DNA of 64,000 bases, taken from NCBI RefSeq assembly GCF_036327755.1, contig NZ_CP109596.1, forward strand, positions 8,286,454 to 8,350,453, in the 5' to 3' direction. Position 1 is the stretch's first letter. The number at the start of each line of letters is the position of its first letter. A program made the position numbers and the translations under genes. The notes below the pieces were generated by a model. It did not search any database, was not told the origin of the DNA, and was given only the letters and a program-made list of their open reading frames with translations. Shown here in pieces: positions 51,290 to 61,486 of this stretch. The stretch is from Nocardia sp. NBC_01503 (GTDB taxonomy: Bacteria > Actinomycetota > Actinomycetes > Mycobacteriales > Mycobacteriaceae).

Positions 51290-54200
51290 ATGGTGCCTTC
51301 GGTGAACCGCGCGCAACTGACGATCGCCGATCACTCCCTCGCGAACTATTTCGACGAGGGCACCTTCCACCGGGGCCTGAATTACGCCGAACACGGTAAG
51401 GCAGGATCCATCGTCTGGGCGGCCGAGGATCTCGCGCTCGTCGGCGAGGTGAGTGGTAGCGGTGGTGCCCGATATCAGACCGTCGTCCGGTTCGCGCGGC
51501 ATCTCGGCGTGCTCGAGATCATCAACTGCGACTGCACCTGCCCCGTCGGGTACGACTGCAAACACGCGGCCGCGATCGTATTGTCCGCAGCTGTTCCCGC
51601 GTCGATGGTCGCCTCGAACCGGCCTGCCTGGGAGGAGGCGGTCGAGAGCCTGCTCCCCGGTCGAACAGATGCCGAGACAATCGATTTGGGTATTCAGTTC
51701 ACCGTGCGGCAGGCCAAACCTTCGAGTCCGGGCATGATCGCGACGATCCGGCCGGTGCAGCCCGGCAAAACCGGTTGGGTGGCAGGGAATTTGAGTTGGG
51801 GCAGTCTCCGCTACCACTACGGTGGCCGGCTGAATCCCGATCATGTGCAGATTCTGCGGGAGATACACGCGCTGTCTCAGGCCGGAAATGCGTACTCCTA
51901 CTACGGCACCGATAAGACAATCAATCTCTCGAGTTTCGACAGCCCTCGCCTGTGGACGCTCTTGGAGACGGCCAAGGCCGCGGGCGTCGCGCTGGTGCAC
52001 GGCAAGCGAGCCTTCGATGACGGGCCGATTGTCGGCTCCGCTCGCTTTTGCGTCGATGTGGAGCAGCAGGCGGGTTCCGGGGATCTCCTTGTCACACCGG
52101 CGGTTCGGGTCGACGGCTGCCCCGGAGCGATCGTGCCGATCGCATTCGTCGGCGCGACCGGTCACGGTCTCATATTTGCCGAAGCGGCCGATATCACCGA
52201 CTTCGACCGCCCGGACAAGAGTCGTCTGCGACTGGCCAGACTGGATCGACCGGTACCGGACAAGGCACAGCGCATGCTGACGAACAGCGTGCGACTGACC
52301 GTTCCGGAACCCGACCGGTCGGCGTTTCTCGCGCAGTACTATCCTCGGTTGCGGCTCGCCGCCAACATGACCTCTGCCGATGAATCATTCACCGCCCCAG
52401 AGATTTCCGGTCCGGAGCTGATCCTCGAGGTGACATACGGAGCAGAGCCGCGCGTCGATGCGCGGTGGCAGTGGAGTTACCGTATCGCCGGAACCGAACA
52501 CCGCGCCGACCTCGGACCTCGGACCGATACACACTTCCGTGATAGCGCGACGGAATCGCGGATGCTGACCGAGCTGGCCGCACCATTCGAGAAACTCGGA
52601 CTCGGAACACTCGACCCGCGCACCCTCGGCAGTCGGCCGGCGCGGTTGACCGGCGTCGCGGGCTTGCGGTTCGTGACCGAACTGCTGCCGCTGTTGCGGG
52701 AACAACCTGGTGTCCGGATCGATGCCAATGGCCCGGCACCGGACTATCGAGATGCCGATGGCGCGCTCGTCATCGAGGTATCGACGCAGGAAAACGGTTC
52801 CGGCACTGATTGGTTCGACCTCGGAATCACCATATCCGCCGCCGGGCAACAGGTTCCGTTCCTGGACGTGTTCACCGCGCTCAACACCGATGACACACAT
52901 CTGATCCTGCCGAGCGGAGCGTACTTCTCACTCGACAACCCCCAACTGCGATCATTGCGCCGGCTGATCGACGAGGCCCGGACCATGCAGGACGTCGAAT
53001 CGGGCGGCCTGCGCATCAGCCGATTCCAGGCCGGACTGTGGCAGGAGTTCGCCGCACTCGGTGTCGCCGGAGCACAGGCCGACGGGTGGCGGCGTCAGGT
53101 CCAAGGGCTGCTGGACATCGAATCTGCCGATGCCCCAGCGCTTCCCACGGATTTCACCGCCCACCTGCGGCCCTACCAGCAGGACGGCTACACCTGGCTG
53201 TCCTTCCTGTGGCGGCACCGGCTCGGCGGCATCCTCGCCGACGATATGGGTCTCGGCAAGACCGTGCAGGTACTCGCCCTGATCAGCGCGGCCCGCCAGC
53301 AGACCTCGAGCGACGATCCGTGGCTTATCATCGCCCCGGCCAGCGTCGTCGCGAACTGGGCTGCCGAATCGGAGCGTTTCGCACCGGGACTTCGCACCGT
53401 CGCGGTCTCGGACACCCTCCGCCGCAGTGGACGCACGATTCAGCAGATCACCGCCGATACCGACATCATCGTCACCTCGTACACGTTGCTGCGCCTCGAC
53501 TTCGACGCCTACTCCGCCCACTCCTGGTCCGGTCTGATCCTGGACGAGGCCCAATTCGTGAAGAACCACCAGTCGAAGGTCTACCAGTGCGCGCGCCGCA
53601 TTACCGCGCCGTTCAAGCTCGCCGTCACCGGCACCCCGATGGAGAACAATCTGATGGAGCTGTGGGCCCTGCTCTCCATCACCGCACCGGGATTGTTCCC
53701 GCATCCGAACCGCTTCCGCGAGTACTACGCCGCTCCGATCGAAAAGAGCGGCAACACAGAACTTTTGGCTCAGCTGCGGCGGCGGATCAAACCACTTCTC
53801 TTGCGGCGCACCAAGGAACAGGTCGCCACCGATCTTCCCGAGAAGCAGGAACAGGTGCTGGAGGTCGCGCTGACTCCGAAACACCGCAAACTCTACGACA
53901 CGCACCTGCAACGAGAACGGCAGAAGGTGCTCGGGCTAGTCGACGATATCAATCGCAATCGATTCACCATCCTGCGATCCCTGACCCTATTGCGGCAGCT
54001 GAGCCTGCACGCCGCGCTGGTCGACGACAGTCATCATGCCGTCGCCTCGGCGAAGATCGACGTGCTCACCGAGCACCTGCGCGAAGTCGCCGACGGCGGG
54101 CACCGGGCGCTGGTCTTCAGTCAGTTCACCGGCTTCCTCGCACACGTCCGGGCCCGGCTCGACAGTGAAGGAATCGAATACTGCTATCTCGACGGACGCA

Positions 54201-54553
54201 CACGCAAACGGCAAGCCGTCATCGAGCGATTCCGGGACGGTACCGCGCCGGTATTCCTCATCAGCCTGAAAGCCGGCGGCTTCGGACTCAACCTCACCGA
54301 GGCGGACTACTGCTTCCTCCTCGACCCCTGGTGGAATCCCGCCACCGAGGAGCAGGCCGTCGACCGCACCCACCGCATTGGGCAGACCCGCAATGTCGTC
54401 GTCTACCGGCTGATCGCCGAGGGCACCATCGAGCACAAGGTCATGGAGCTCAAGTCCCGGAAATCGGCGCTGTTCGACGGTGTTCTCGACGATGAGAACG
54501 GCGGATTCGCCGGACGACTCGAAGCGGAAGATATTCGGGCACTGTTCCAGTGA
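51290..54553 (+). CDS. SWIM zinc finger SNF2-family helicase
   Basis: A protein of about 1087 aa. The SWIM motif CDCTCPVGYDCKHA is at residues about 81-94. The SNF2 ATPase occupies about 625-1080: ILADDMGLGKTVQ (Walker A, ~647), LILDEAQFVKN (~752), VTGTPMENNLMELWAL, VFSQFTGFLAHV and DPWWNPATEEQAVDRTHRIGQ (helicase C). This is the HepA-like bacterial architecture, probably remodelling nucleoprotein complexes. The start is uncertain (ATG 51290, or GTG 51302). It converges on jetC; SNF2 proteins are common in defence islands, but a link to the neighbouring systems is not shown. Confidence 0.87.
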   Translation: MVPSVNRAQLTIADHSLANYFDEGTFHRGLNYAEHGKAGSIVWAAEDLALVGEVSGSGGARYQTVVRFARHLGVLEIINCDCTCPVGYDCKHAAAIVLSAAVPASMVASNRPAWEEAVESLLPGRTDAETIDLGIQFTVRQAKPSSPGMIATIRPVQPGKTGWVAGNLSWGSLRYHYGGRLNPDHVQILREIHALSQAGNAYSYYGTDKTINLSSFDSPRLWTLLETAKAAGVALVHGKRAFDDGPIVGSARFCVDVEQQAGSGDLLVTPAVRVDGCPGAIVPIAFVGATGHGLIFAEAADITDFDRPDKSRLRLARLDRPVPDKAQRMLTNSVRLTVPEPDRSAFLAQYYPRLRLAANMTSADESFTAPEISGPELILEVTYGAEPRVDARWQWSYRIAGTEHRADLGPRTDTHFRDSATESRMLTELAAPFEKLGLGTLDPRTLGSRPARLTGVAGLRFVTELLPLLREQPGVRIDANGPAPDYRDADGALVIEVSTQENGSGTDWFDLGITISAAGQQVPFLDVFTALNTDDTHLILPSGAYFSLDNPQLRSLRRLIDEARTMQDVESGGLRISRFQAGLWQEFAALGVAGAQADGWRRQVQGLLDIESADAPALPTDFTAHLRPYQQDGYTWLSFLWRHRLGGILADDMGLGKTVQVLALISAARQQTSSDDPWLIIAPASVVANWAAESERFAPGLRTVAVSDTLRRSGRTIQQITADTDIIVTSYTLLRLDFDAYSAHSWSGLILDEAQFVKNHQSKVYQCARRITAPFKLAVTGTPMENNLMELWALLSITAPGLFPHPNRFREYYAAPIEKSGNTELLAQLRRRIKPLLLRRTKEQVATDLPEKQEQVLEVALTPKHRKLYDTHLQRERQKVLGLVDDINRNRFTILRSLTLLRQLSLHAALVDDSHHAVASAKIDVLTEHLREVADGGHRALVFSQFTGFLAHVRARLDSEGIEYCYLDGRTRKRQAVIERFRDGTAPVFLISLKAGGFGLNLTEADYCFLLDPWWNPATEEQAVDRTHRIGQTRNVVVYRLIAEGTIEHKVMELKSRKSALFDGVLDDENGGFAGRLEAEDIRALFQ

Positions 54554-54630
54554 CGTCGGCGATGGCCACGTTCATCGTGGCTCGTCGGCCAAGTACACCG
54601 AAACCGGTACGGAAGTCGACGCCTCTGCGG

Positions 54631-57600
54631 TCAGGTCTCCAGCAGTTCCTGTCCGTCCCAGGTGAACCGGGCCGTCGTCACCGCGTCGTCCCCATCACCG
54701 GTGATGATCTGATGTATTCCGATCCCGCTCAATTCGGCATAGGTGCACCACTCATGATCCGAGGTGAGCATCAGGTCCAGATCGAGATCCGATAGCAGAG
54801 CGAAGATTTGGCCGCGGTTGGTGGTGTCGACGCCGACGAATACCTCGTCCAGCAGTATCAGGCGGGGGGCTTGGGGAGCGGTTTGGTAGTGGGCGGCTAC
54901 GGCGGCGAAGAGCGGAAGGTGCAGGGCTATGGCCTTTTCACCGCCGGAGAGGGCGCCGTGGAGTTTCTTGGTCAGTTTCTGGTAGCCCTCGCCCTTGCCG
55001 CGATCGACTTTGACGACGAATTGGTGCCAGGCGGTGTAGTCGAAGACCTGGGCGAGTTGTTGTTCCCAGCTGGTGGCGGTGTCGTCGGCCTTGGCTTCCT
55101 CGATGCGGTCGCGCAGGAAGCGGTGTAGCGCTTCGTGATCGGCGTCGGTGAGACGGATCGGATCTTTGAGCAGGAGGTCGCGGGCGGCCTTGGTGCCAGG
55201 TGGGAGGTTGTCGGCGATCTGCCAGACCAGGCGGACCGAGACGCGGGAGGCGGTGCGGACGCGTTCCAGGCGTGCGTTCATGCCATCTACAAGCTCATTG
55301 GCTTGGCGGATGCGGGCGGCAAGGTGGCGGCGGGTGTCACCGGTGAGGGTTTTGTCGAAGAGGTCGCGTTCACGGTCGGTGATCTCGTGTTCGGCTTCCT
55401 CGGCGTCGCTGCGCAGTATGCGCAGGAGTTCGGCGGCGCCGACGCGGACGCCGTCGATGACCGCGGTGAAGATCTGGATGTCGTCATCGGTTTCGAGATC
55501 GAGATCGGCTCGGGAGCTCAGGGCCGAACGAGACTCGTGGATGGAGTCGTTCAGGCGGCGCAGCGCTTCACCGAGATTGGCCGTGGAATGGGGGATGGTG
55601 GGCCAGGCGGCTGCCACCAGGCGGGCGGCGTCCAGGGCGGCGCGAACGCCTTCGGAACCGGACAGTAGGGCGCGGAATCTGTCGGGGTCGGGGAGTTCAC
55701 CGTCGACCGGGAAGACTCCGATCGCCACATGGCGGAAACGCTGCGCGAGGGCGTCGCGGTCGGCGGCCGCGGCATCGTGGGCCTGGGCGTCGGTGTGGCG
55801 CTTGGAGTCCAGTCTGCCGAGTTCGCCGGTGAGATCGCCGACCTCGCGACGGCATGAGCGCAACTCGTCGGCGATATCCCCGAGTCGGGTTCGGACACTG
55901 CGTATTTGGTCGAGCACTTCCCGATAGTCAAGTCCGACAACGGCTTCGACCGTTGCGAGCTTCGCCGCCAGCTGCCGGTATTCGCTCTCGGACGCGGCTG
56001 CCTCCGATTCCCTTTCCTGCGCCGATACTGTTGAGCGACCGGCCTTTTCATCGAGCTGAGCGGCCGTGTCCCGAGCGGACTTCCAGTCCCGGTACGCATC
56101 AAGCCAGGTTTCGGCATGATCGGCGAAACCATCCAAGGCCGCACCGACCCGCGCCAATGCCTCCTGCTCGGAGGGCAAGCCCGTCTCCGCGGCGAGCCGA
56201 GACAGTTCCAGCAGGGCGGATCTCACTCTTGCCTGCTTCACCTCGACCTCGTCGAGCCGGGCACGGACGACCGAGTCCGCGGCGGCCAGGTCGGCGTCGG
56301 CGCGGGTGACTCGCAACTGGGCCGCGGCGAATTCCGCGTAGCTCGGACGGGAGTCCACTTCGGCGCGGATTACGTCACGTCGGACGGTCAGCGCTTCCCT
56401 GTCGCGAGTCAGCCGAGTCAGCGTCTCATCGCACCGAGCGATGGCGTCGACCAGCTCTCGAATGCGGCGCTCCCTAGCCCGCAGCCTGGACGAGGCACCG
56501 ATGAAAGCGGCGTGGGCCTTGTTCCAGCTGCCGGTCAGAGCACCCATCCGCCAACTGCCGTCCGCGCCGATCGCCGCCACCGACGCCGTGGGGAGATCGT
56601 CGCCGAAGCCGACTGCGGTGAGCAGGTTGAGTACATGCGCCGTGTCGACCTCGCCGTTCGGCTCGACGCGCAGGACGTCTGCGAGCGAACGACCGGCGAC
56701 CGGCGCCAGGGCGGCAGGGTCTGCGAACATGTCGTGACCGACGATCTCACCTCGCGGCCCGAGCCAGGCATCCAGCAATCCTGACGCCTCCAGGGCGGCT
56801 TCGATTGCGGCCCCTACGGATTCGGGGATACCTTCGACGAAGTCGACCAAACGCCACAACGGTGCGCCCGTCATGAGGGCCCGGTCGGTGGTCCGCCAAA
56901 GTGGTGCGTCCGGGGGAATGTCGTGTTCTTCGGAAAGGCGATCACGTTCGGCGACAAGCTGTTCCCGCTCGCTCCGCGCGACTTCCTCAGCCGATTCGAC
57001 ATGAGTCTCCGAACGGGTGATCCGGTCCAGCACGGTTCGCACGGCGGCATTGATCAATTCGGCCACCGCCGTCTCGGATTCGGCGCGGTCGGCCAGCTCG
57101 TCCGGTGCGTCGAGAGGAAGCTCTCGACAGGATCGCGCCCAGTCATGTAGCCGAATTCGCAGCTCCCGCAACACTTCTTCGCGAGCTTCGGCAGCCTCGA
57201 CCTGCTGGTCCACGGCATGGTCGTAACCCAGGCGAGCCGTGTCGAGCGCGGTCTCCGCGTCGCGGCGCAGTGCCACGGAACGCTCATGAGCCGCGAGTGC
57301 GCGCACGACGGCGGCGATCTGATCCCGCTTGCCGCGCACCGCTCCTCGCAGCAGGGCGCGGGTTCGGTCACCTTCGAGGGCGGCCGCGATCTCCTCGTAC
57401 ACGCCGACCATCCCGACTCGCAGGGCAGCCTGGTGCGTCTCGGCGGCATGGTCGGCGACGGTCCGGGCACACCGCTGTTCGATCTCCGCGGCTCGGCCGA
57501 AATCCGTCGTATCCTGTTCGGCGACAGCACGATACCGGGCGGCCTGCGCACGCAGCTCCGCTGTCCGACGCTGTTCCTTGGCGGTGGCGGTACGAAGGCC

Positions 57601-58653
57601 GACGAGTTCGAGTCCCTGCTGGTATGCCTCCGATTCCATCAACCCGTCTTTGCGAGCGTCGGTTTCGTCGTGCTCGGCCTCCAATGCGATGACCCGCGCC
57701 TCGGACGCGCCTTTACGCTGAGCCACCGACTCGTATTCCTCGGCGGACTTGCGCGCCTCGCTGGAAAGTTTCTCCAGCTCGGTGGTCGCGGAGATGAGGG
57801 CGGCGGCACGGGCACGCAGTACCCGCTGCGCGTAGGTCCGCTGCTGGCGAGCCAGGATACGAGTGGACGCCACCTCGTCCTGCAACCGTCGCAGTCGCTC
57901 ACGCTGGGCATCGAGTCGTTCGAAACCCTCTGCCAGATCCTGGATTTCGTCATTTCCCAGCGGCGGCAGGGCGCGCGAGAGCAGGACGGACAGCAAGGAC
58001 GGATCCAGCCGCTGGGACAACTTCGGCGTACGCAGTTGCAGCAGAGCGGTGATGAGCGCGTCGTATCGCTGTTCGTTCAAGGTCGGGAACAGTGCCGTAC
58101 GGACTTGCTCCCGATAATCACTCGGGCCGGCGTGTACCCGGCCGCGCGCACCGAGCGCCTGCTCCAGACCCGCACGAGTGAGCGGCTGGCCCGCGTCGTT
58201 GGTCAGTGCGAGATCGACACCGACGCGCAGGTCCGTGCTGAAGTAGTCGGGGTGCACCGACGTGGTGTGGGCGCTGGCCTGCAACCGCGCACCACAGGTG
58301 AACCAACTCTCCTCGACACCGGGCAGCCGGAATTCGAGCCATACGTAACCGACTCGGGTGATGCCGGAAGCCCCCTCCCCCATCATGTTCCAGTGCATGG
58401 TGCGTTCCGACGTGCCGAACGTCGACAGGCGGTTGGGGCGCAGGCTCGCGTCGAACAGGAACGGCAGCAGTAGTTCCAGGGCCTTCGACTTACCGCTGCC
58501 GTTGGGGCCGCGCAGCAGTAGTCGGCCGTCGTGGAAGTCGAATACCTCGTCGTAGTAGCGCCAGACGTTGAGGATGCCCGCCCGCGACGGCGACCAGCGC
58601 ACCGGGCGATCACCGAGATCATCTGTGTGCCTGGGTAATTCGGTGACCGTCAC
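54631..58653 (-). CDS. jetC: Wadjet JetC: SMC/MukB-like ATPase (TIGR02680 type)
   Basis: A 1340-aa condensin-like ATPase starting at GTG 58653, overlapping the jetB stop as GTGA. Walker A GPNGSGKS is at residues 49-56, with long coiled-coil arms in the middle, the ABC signature LSGGEKA and Walker B PRLILLDEVFVGVD near the C-terminus. As in Wadjet systems it should load on circular plasmid DNA with JetA and JetB, extrude loops, and license cleavage by JetD. It is the last gene of the jetD-A-B-C operon and converges on the SNF2 gene across 77 bp. Confidence 0.93.
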   Translation of the reverse strand: MTVTELPRHTDDLGDRPVRWSPSRAGILNVWRYYDEVFDFHDGRLLLRGPNGSGKSKALELLLPFLFDASLRPNRLSTFGTSERTMHWNMMGEGASGITRVGYVWLEFRLPGVEESWFTCGARLQASAHTTSVHPDYFSTDLRVGVDLALTNDAGQPLTRAGLEQALGARGRVHAGPSDYREQVRTALFPTLNEQRYDALITALLQLRTPKLSQRLDPSLLSVLLSRALPPLGNDEIQDLAEGFERLDAQRERLRRLQDEVASTRILARQQRTYAQRVLRARAAALISATTELEKLSSEARKSAEEYESVAQRKGASEARVIALEAEHDETDARKDGLMESEAYQQGLELVGLRTATAKEQRRTAELRAQAARYRAVAEQDTTDFGRAAEIEQRCARTVADHAAETHQAALRVGMVGVYEEIAAALEGDRTRALLRGAVRGKRDQIAAVVRALAAHERSVALRRDAETALDTARLGYDHAVDQQVEAAEAREEVLRELRIRLHDWARSCRELPLDAPDELADRAESETAVAELINAAVRTVLDRITRSETHVESAEEVARSEREQLVAERDRLSEEHDIPPDAPLWRTTDRALMTGAPLWRLVDFVEGIPESVGAAIEAALEASGLLDAWLGPRGEIVGHDMFADPAALAPVAGRSLADVLRVEPNGEVDTAHVLNLLTAVGFGDDLPTASVAAIGADGSWRMGALTGSWNKAHAAFIGASSRLRARERRIRELVDAIARCDETLTRLTRDREALTVRRDVIRAEVDSRPSYAEFAAAQLRVTRADADLAAADSVVRARLDEVEVKQARVRSALLELSRLAAETGLPSEQEALARVGAALDGFADHAETWLDAYRDWKSARDTAAQLDEKAGRSTVSAQERESEAAASESEYRQLAAKLATVEAVVGLDYREVLDQIRSVRTRLGDIADELRSCRREVGDLTGELGRLDSKRHTDAQAHDAAAADRDALAQRFRHVAIGVFPVDGELPDPDRFRALLSGSEGVRAALDAARLVAAAWPTIPHSTANLGEALRRLNDSIHESRSALSSRADLDLETDDDIQIFTAVIDGVRVGAAELLRILRSDAEEAEHEITDRERDLFDKTLTGDTRRHLAARIRQANELVDGMNARLERVRTASRVSVRLVWQIADNLPPGTKAARDLLLKDPIRLTDADHEALHRFLRDRIEEAKADDTATSWEQQLAQVFDYTAWHQFVVKVDRGKGEGYQKLTKKLHGALSGGEKAIALHLPLFAAVAAHYQTAPQAPRLILLDEVFVGVDTTNRGQIFALLSDLDLDLMLTSDHEWCTYAELSGIGIHQIITGDGDDAVTTARFTWDGQELLET

Positions 58654-59888
58654 GACGACTCCCAAGAGGCTCTGATATCGCCCACCCGATAGCGGTGGGC
58701 AGCGGGCAATGGAATCACCAATCCGGTATCGGTCCGTCGAACGAGCCCGAACCCGATGAGCGTCGCCAGCGCGTCATCCACCAGTTCGCGCGCACCGTCC
58801 TCGCCGCGGTAGGTGCGCGCCCAACGCGGAAAGCGTTCCAGCAGTTCGGCTGCCGCGCGCCGTAGACGCTCGACGGTGGTCGGTGCGCCCAGCTCCTCGA
58901 GCAACAGCAGCCCGGCGACCTTGGCCGTCGCGGCGTCGTCGGGGAATTTGGCGTCCGTGGCGATCGCGTCCGTATCGATGAAAAACACGCCCTCCGCGCG
59001 CTCTTCCAGCACGAAACCGCCCTGGTCGGCGGCTCTGCGCAGCAGCTGTCGGCCGGTGGGCGAGGCGAGATAGGCCCGTTCCTCCGCCGACTGGTCGGCG
59101 AAGTACAGCACCGGATCGTCGATCAAGCGGCGAAAAGTCTTGTGGCGCAACCAGAGATTCCGTTGCACATCGGAGATCGCGGCATTGTCGGCATGTCGAT
59201 CGGACGCCAGGCCGTAGCGCCGCTCTTGCGAGATGTCCTCCAGCAGATCGTCGAAACGCAGTGACACTTCCTCGATCGGCACCGCCAATTGCGACGGTCC
59301 GACCGGCGCGGCCAGCAATCGCAACAGCAGGGTGCTGTCCACTCGGAAAAGCACTTTCGCGGCCGCCGAATCGACATAGGAATCCGCGGTGCCGTCGATA
59401 GCGTCCAAGACTCCGAACGATTCCAGCATGCGCAGCGCGTCGACGAACGCCATCCGTTCATTCCTGACCGCGGAGTCGAACGAATCGATCACCGGATCAG
59501 CGGCCGTAGCCGCCTTCACCCGATCCGCGAGCAGGCCGATCGTGGTGACCGGCGTGGCGAACAACTCCGCGGCCACCACGCAGAGCAGCACATAGCGGCG
59601 GCGGTCGAACGGCGCTTTCCCCGATCGGTGCCGCCGCGCCGGTCGAGTCGGATCCGTAGCTTTACGTACCTTCACCAAACGTGCGTAACCCAAGCGCGGT
59701 TCGACGGTCAGTGTCCAACCACAGTAGAAGTCGAACCATTTGGCGATGGGTTCGCGGCGACGGCGGATCAGGTCGAAGGTGTCCGGTGCGCCGCGCTCGG
59801 TCACCAGCGGGCTTGCCAGCAGTTGCCGGATGCCCCGTGACACCTCTTCGCGCTCGGCGATCACCAATTGATTCGCGAGTTCACTCAT
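58650..59888 (-). CDS. jetB: Wadjet JetB: DUF2398 (TIGR02678) KITE-like subunit
   Basis: A 412-aa protein of the DUF2398/TIGR02678 family (DTFDLIRRRREPIAKWFDFYCGWTLTVEP.., RLVKVRKATDPTRPAR). In Wadjet it is the MukE-like kleisin-bridging subunit of the SMC complex. The start codon overlaps the jetA stop (ATGA), and its stop overlaps the jetC start, so the three SMC-complex genes are translationally coupled. Confidence 0.92.
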   Translation of the reverse strand: MSELANQLVIAEREEVSRGIRQLLASPLVTERGAPDTFDLIRRRREPIAKWFDFYCGWTLTVEPRLGYARLVKVRKATDPTRPARRHRSGKAPFDRRRYVLLCVVAAELFATPVTTIGLLADRVKAATAADPVIDSFDSAVRNERMAFVDALRMLESFGVLDAIDGTADSYVDSAAAKVLFRVDSTLLLRLLAAPVGPSQLAVPIEEVSLRFDDLLEDISQERRYGLASDRHADNAAISDVQRNLWLRHKTFRRLIDDPVLYFADQSAEERAYLASPTGRQLLRRAADQGGFVLEERAEGVFFIDTDAIATDAKFPDDAATAKVAGLLLLEELGAPTTVERLRRAAAELLERFPRWARTYRGEDGARELVDDALATLIGFGLVRRTDTGLVIPLPAAHRYRVGDIRASWESS

Positions 59889-61420
59889 GACCGGTCTCCG
59901 CTCGCCCGGAGGTTGTGCCGTGCCGCGGTTACGATTTCGAGCAGGTAATCGGGGCCACGGAAAACACCACGCGGCGTCTTCAATTCGGCGATCGCGCCGT
60001 CCGGGGGCGGGCGCAGGACGATCTCCACTCGACCGTCGGTCGTACTTCCGCGCCGCGCGCCGTTCACTTCCGGGGCATTGCCCAACGCCCTGCCCAACAG
60101 ATCCAGCAGCCGCTCGAAGACCCCATAGTCGAGGTGACCGAAACCCGACAAGCGCACTGCGCCACCGGTATCGAGCATGTCCCAGGCTGCTTGTAATTCA
60201 GCGCGCTCCTGCGCCGCGCGGCGGGCCCGCTCCGCTTTGATCGCCGTGACATCACGGACGCGTCCGGTGCGACTGAAGCGCTCGGTTCGGCCCGAAGAAC
60301 GCAGCAACGCCGAAACCTCCACAGGCGGCGACTCTTTCCAGGACGCGGTCGAACTCACCAATTCGGGATCGGGATGGGCCAGGTGCGCGTGCCGGGCCGC
60401 GCTCAACCCGAATGCCGTCGACCACAGGCGGTGCAAATCGTCCTGATCCGGAACCACGGTGAACCAGCGCGCGAGCTCCCGGAAATCGGCGACCGCACTG
60501 CTGGATCGGCGCTTGGACTCGGTGACCCGGTCCAACACCTGCAAAAGCGTGATGATCGCCCTGCGGCCAACCTGTGCGAGCTGTTCGACGCGCGGCACCG
60601 AACCATCAAGTGGAAGAAACCAAGCGCGCAGCCCATCCCAGCGGGCGCGACGATGTTCGAGCCATGCGGCACCGGGATCGGCTCCGCTCAACTGCGGCAA
60701 TTCGGCACCGAGTAGGGCCCGGTGGTGCAGAAGTGTCACGCCGTAGTCCTCGGCGGCGCGCACCCGAGCGGCGATGGTGTGGCGGCGGTGGTCGAGATTG
60801 CCGAGGAACTCCTGCAGATAGGCCACCGTCGCGGCCTTCACCTCATGGAACACCGCCAAATCCGCGTTATCGGCGCGCAGTAGCCGCTGCAACTCCCCGT
60901 TGAAACGCTTGGTATTGCCGCGCAGCGCTTCCAGATGCGATTCCAGCTCACTGAGAATACTGAAAACCCTACGGTCCGTACCTGATTCGAGCTCACTGAG
61001 CAGATCACCAAGCCGGTCCGCGATCGCATCCAGCACCGCGGTTTGCAGTGCACCGGTCGACGCGAGCATCGATATCGCGTGCAGCACGCCCGCGAATGCC
61101 GCCTCACCCTGCCTGGTCAGCGAGTACTGCAGGTTGCGGCGTTCGTATTCGCTTGCGGTGCGGTAATTCTCGGAATGATTCTGGATGACATCGACCAGAT
61201 TCCAGGTACGAAGCTGGTCCAGCGCGGCAATCAGATCGTCGTCCTCGAGCGGTTCGAGCCACCCGATCGACCGCATGCGCGCACGGAGATCGTCGATCCC
61301 CAATGCGGTCTCCAGCCGCTCATTCGCCTCTCCGAAGGCATGCAGGACCGACACATACAGGCCGGAGCGATCCGCGGTGGTGAATCGGAACATCTCCGGC
61401 GGAACACGGATCGGATCCAT
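59885..61420 (-). CDS. jetA: Wadjet JetA: DUF2397 (TIGR02677) kleisin-like subunit
   Basis: A 511-aa protein of the DUF2397/TIGR02677 family, the MukF/kleisin-like subunit. It starts at ATG 61420 (MDPIRVPPEMF) behind GGGGGAG; an ATG at 61441 has no RBS. Typical sections are FRFTTADRSGLYVSVLHAF, QYSLTRQGEAAFAGV and the C-terminal GRVEIVLRPPPDG. It links JetB to the JetC heads. It begins 66 bp after the jetD stop. Confidence 0.92.
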   Translation of the reverse strand: MDPIRVPPEMFRFTTADRSGLYVSVLHAFGEANERLETALGIDDLRARMRSIGWLEPLEDDDLIAALDQLRTWNLVDVIQNHSENYRTASEYERRNLQYSLTRQGEAAFAGVLHAISMLASTGALQTAVLDAIADRLGDLLSELESGTDRRVFSILSELESHLEALRGNTKRFNGELQRLLRADNADLAVFHEVKAATVAYLQEFLGNLDHRRHTIAARVRAAEDYGVTLLHHRALLGAELPQLSGADPGAAWLEHRRARWDGLRAWFLPLDGSVPRVEQLAQVGRRAIITLLQVLDRVTESKRRSSSAVADFRELARWFTVVPDQDDLHRLWSTAFGLSAARHAHLAHPDPELVSSTASWKESPPVEVSALLRSSGRTERFSRTGRVRDVTAIKAERARRAAQERAELQAAWDMLDTGGAVRLSGFGHLDYGVFERLLDLLGRALGNAPEVNGARRGSTTDGRVEIVLRPPPDGAIAELKTPRGVFRGPDYLLEIVTAARHNLRASGDRS

Positions 61421-61486
61421 GGCGCTCCCCCTGACTGACATTTCTGGCGCCAACGATAATCCCCGGCACCGACAGGCCGGAATGCC

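Noticed and set aside
48352..54553. DISARM (SNF2 helicase plus methylase)
   Set aside because: The required DUF1998 (DrmB) and PLD (DrmC) genes are absent, and the SNF2 gene is divergent from the methylase.
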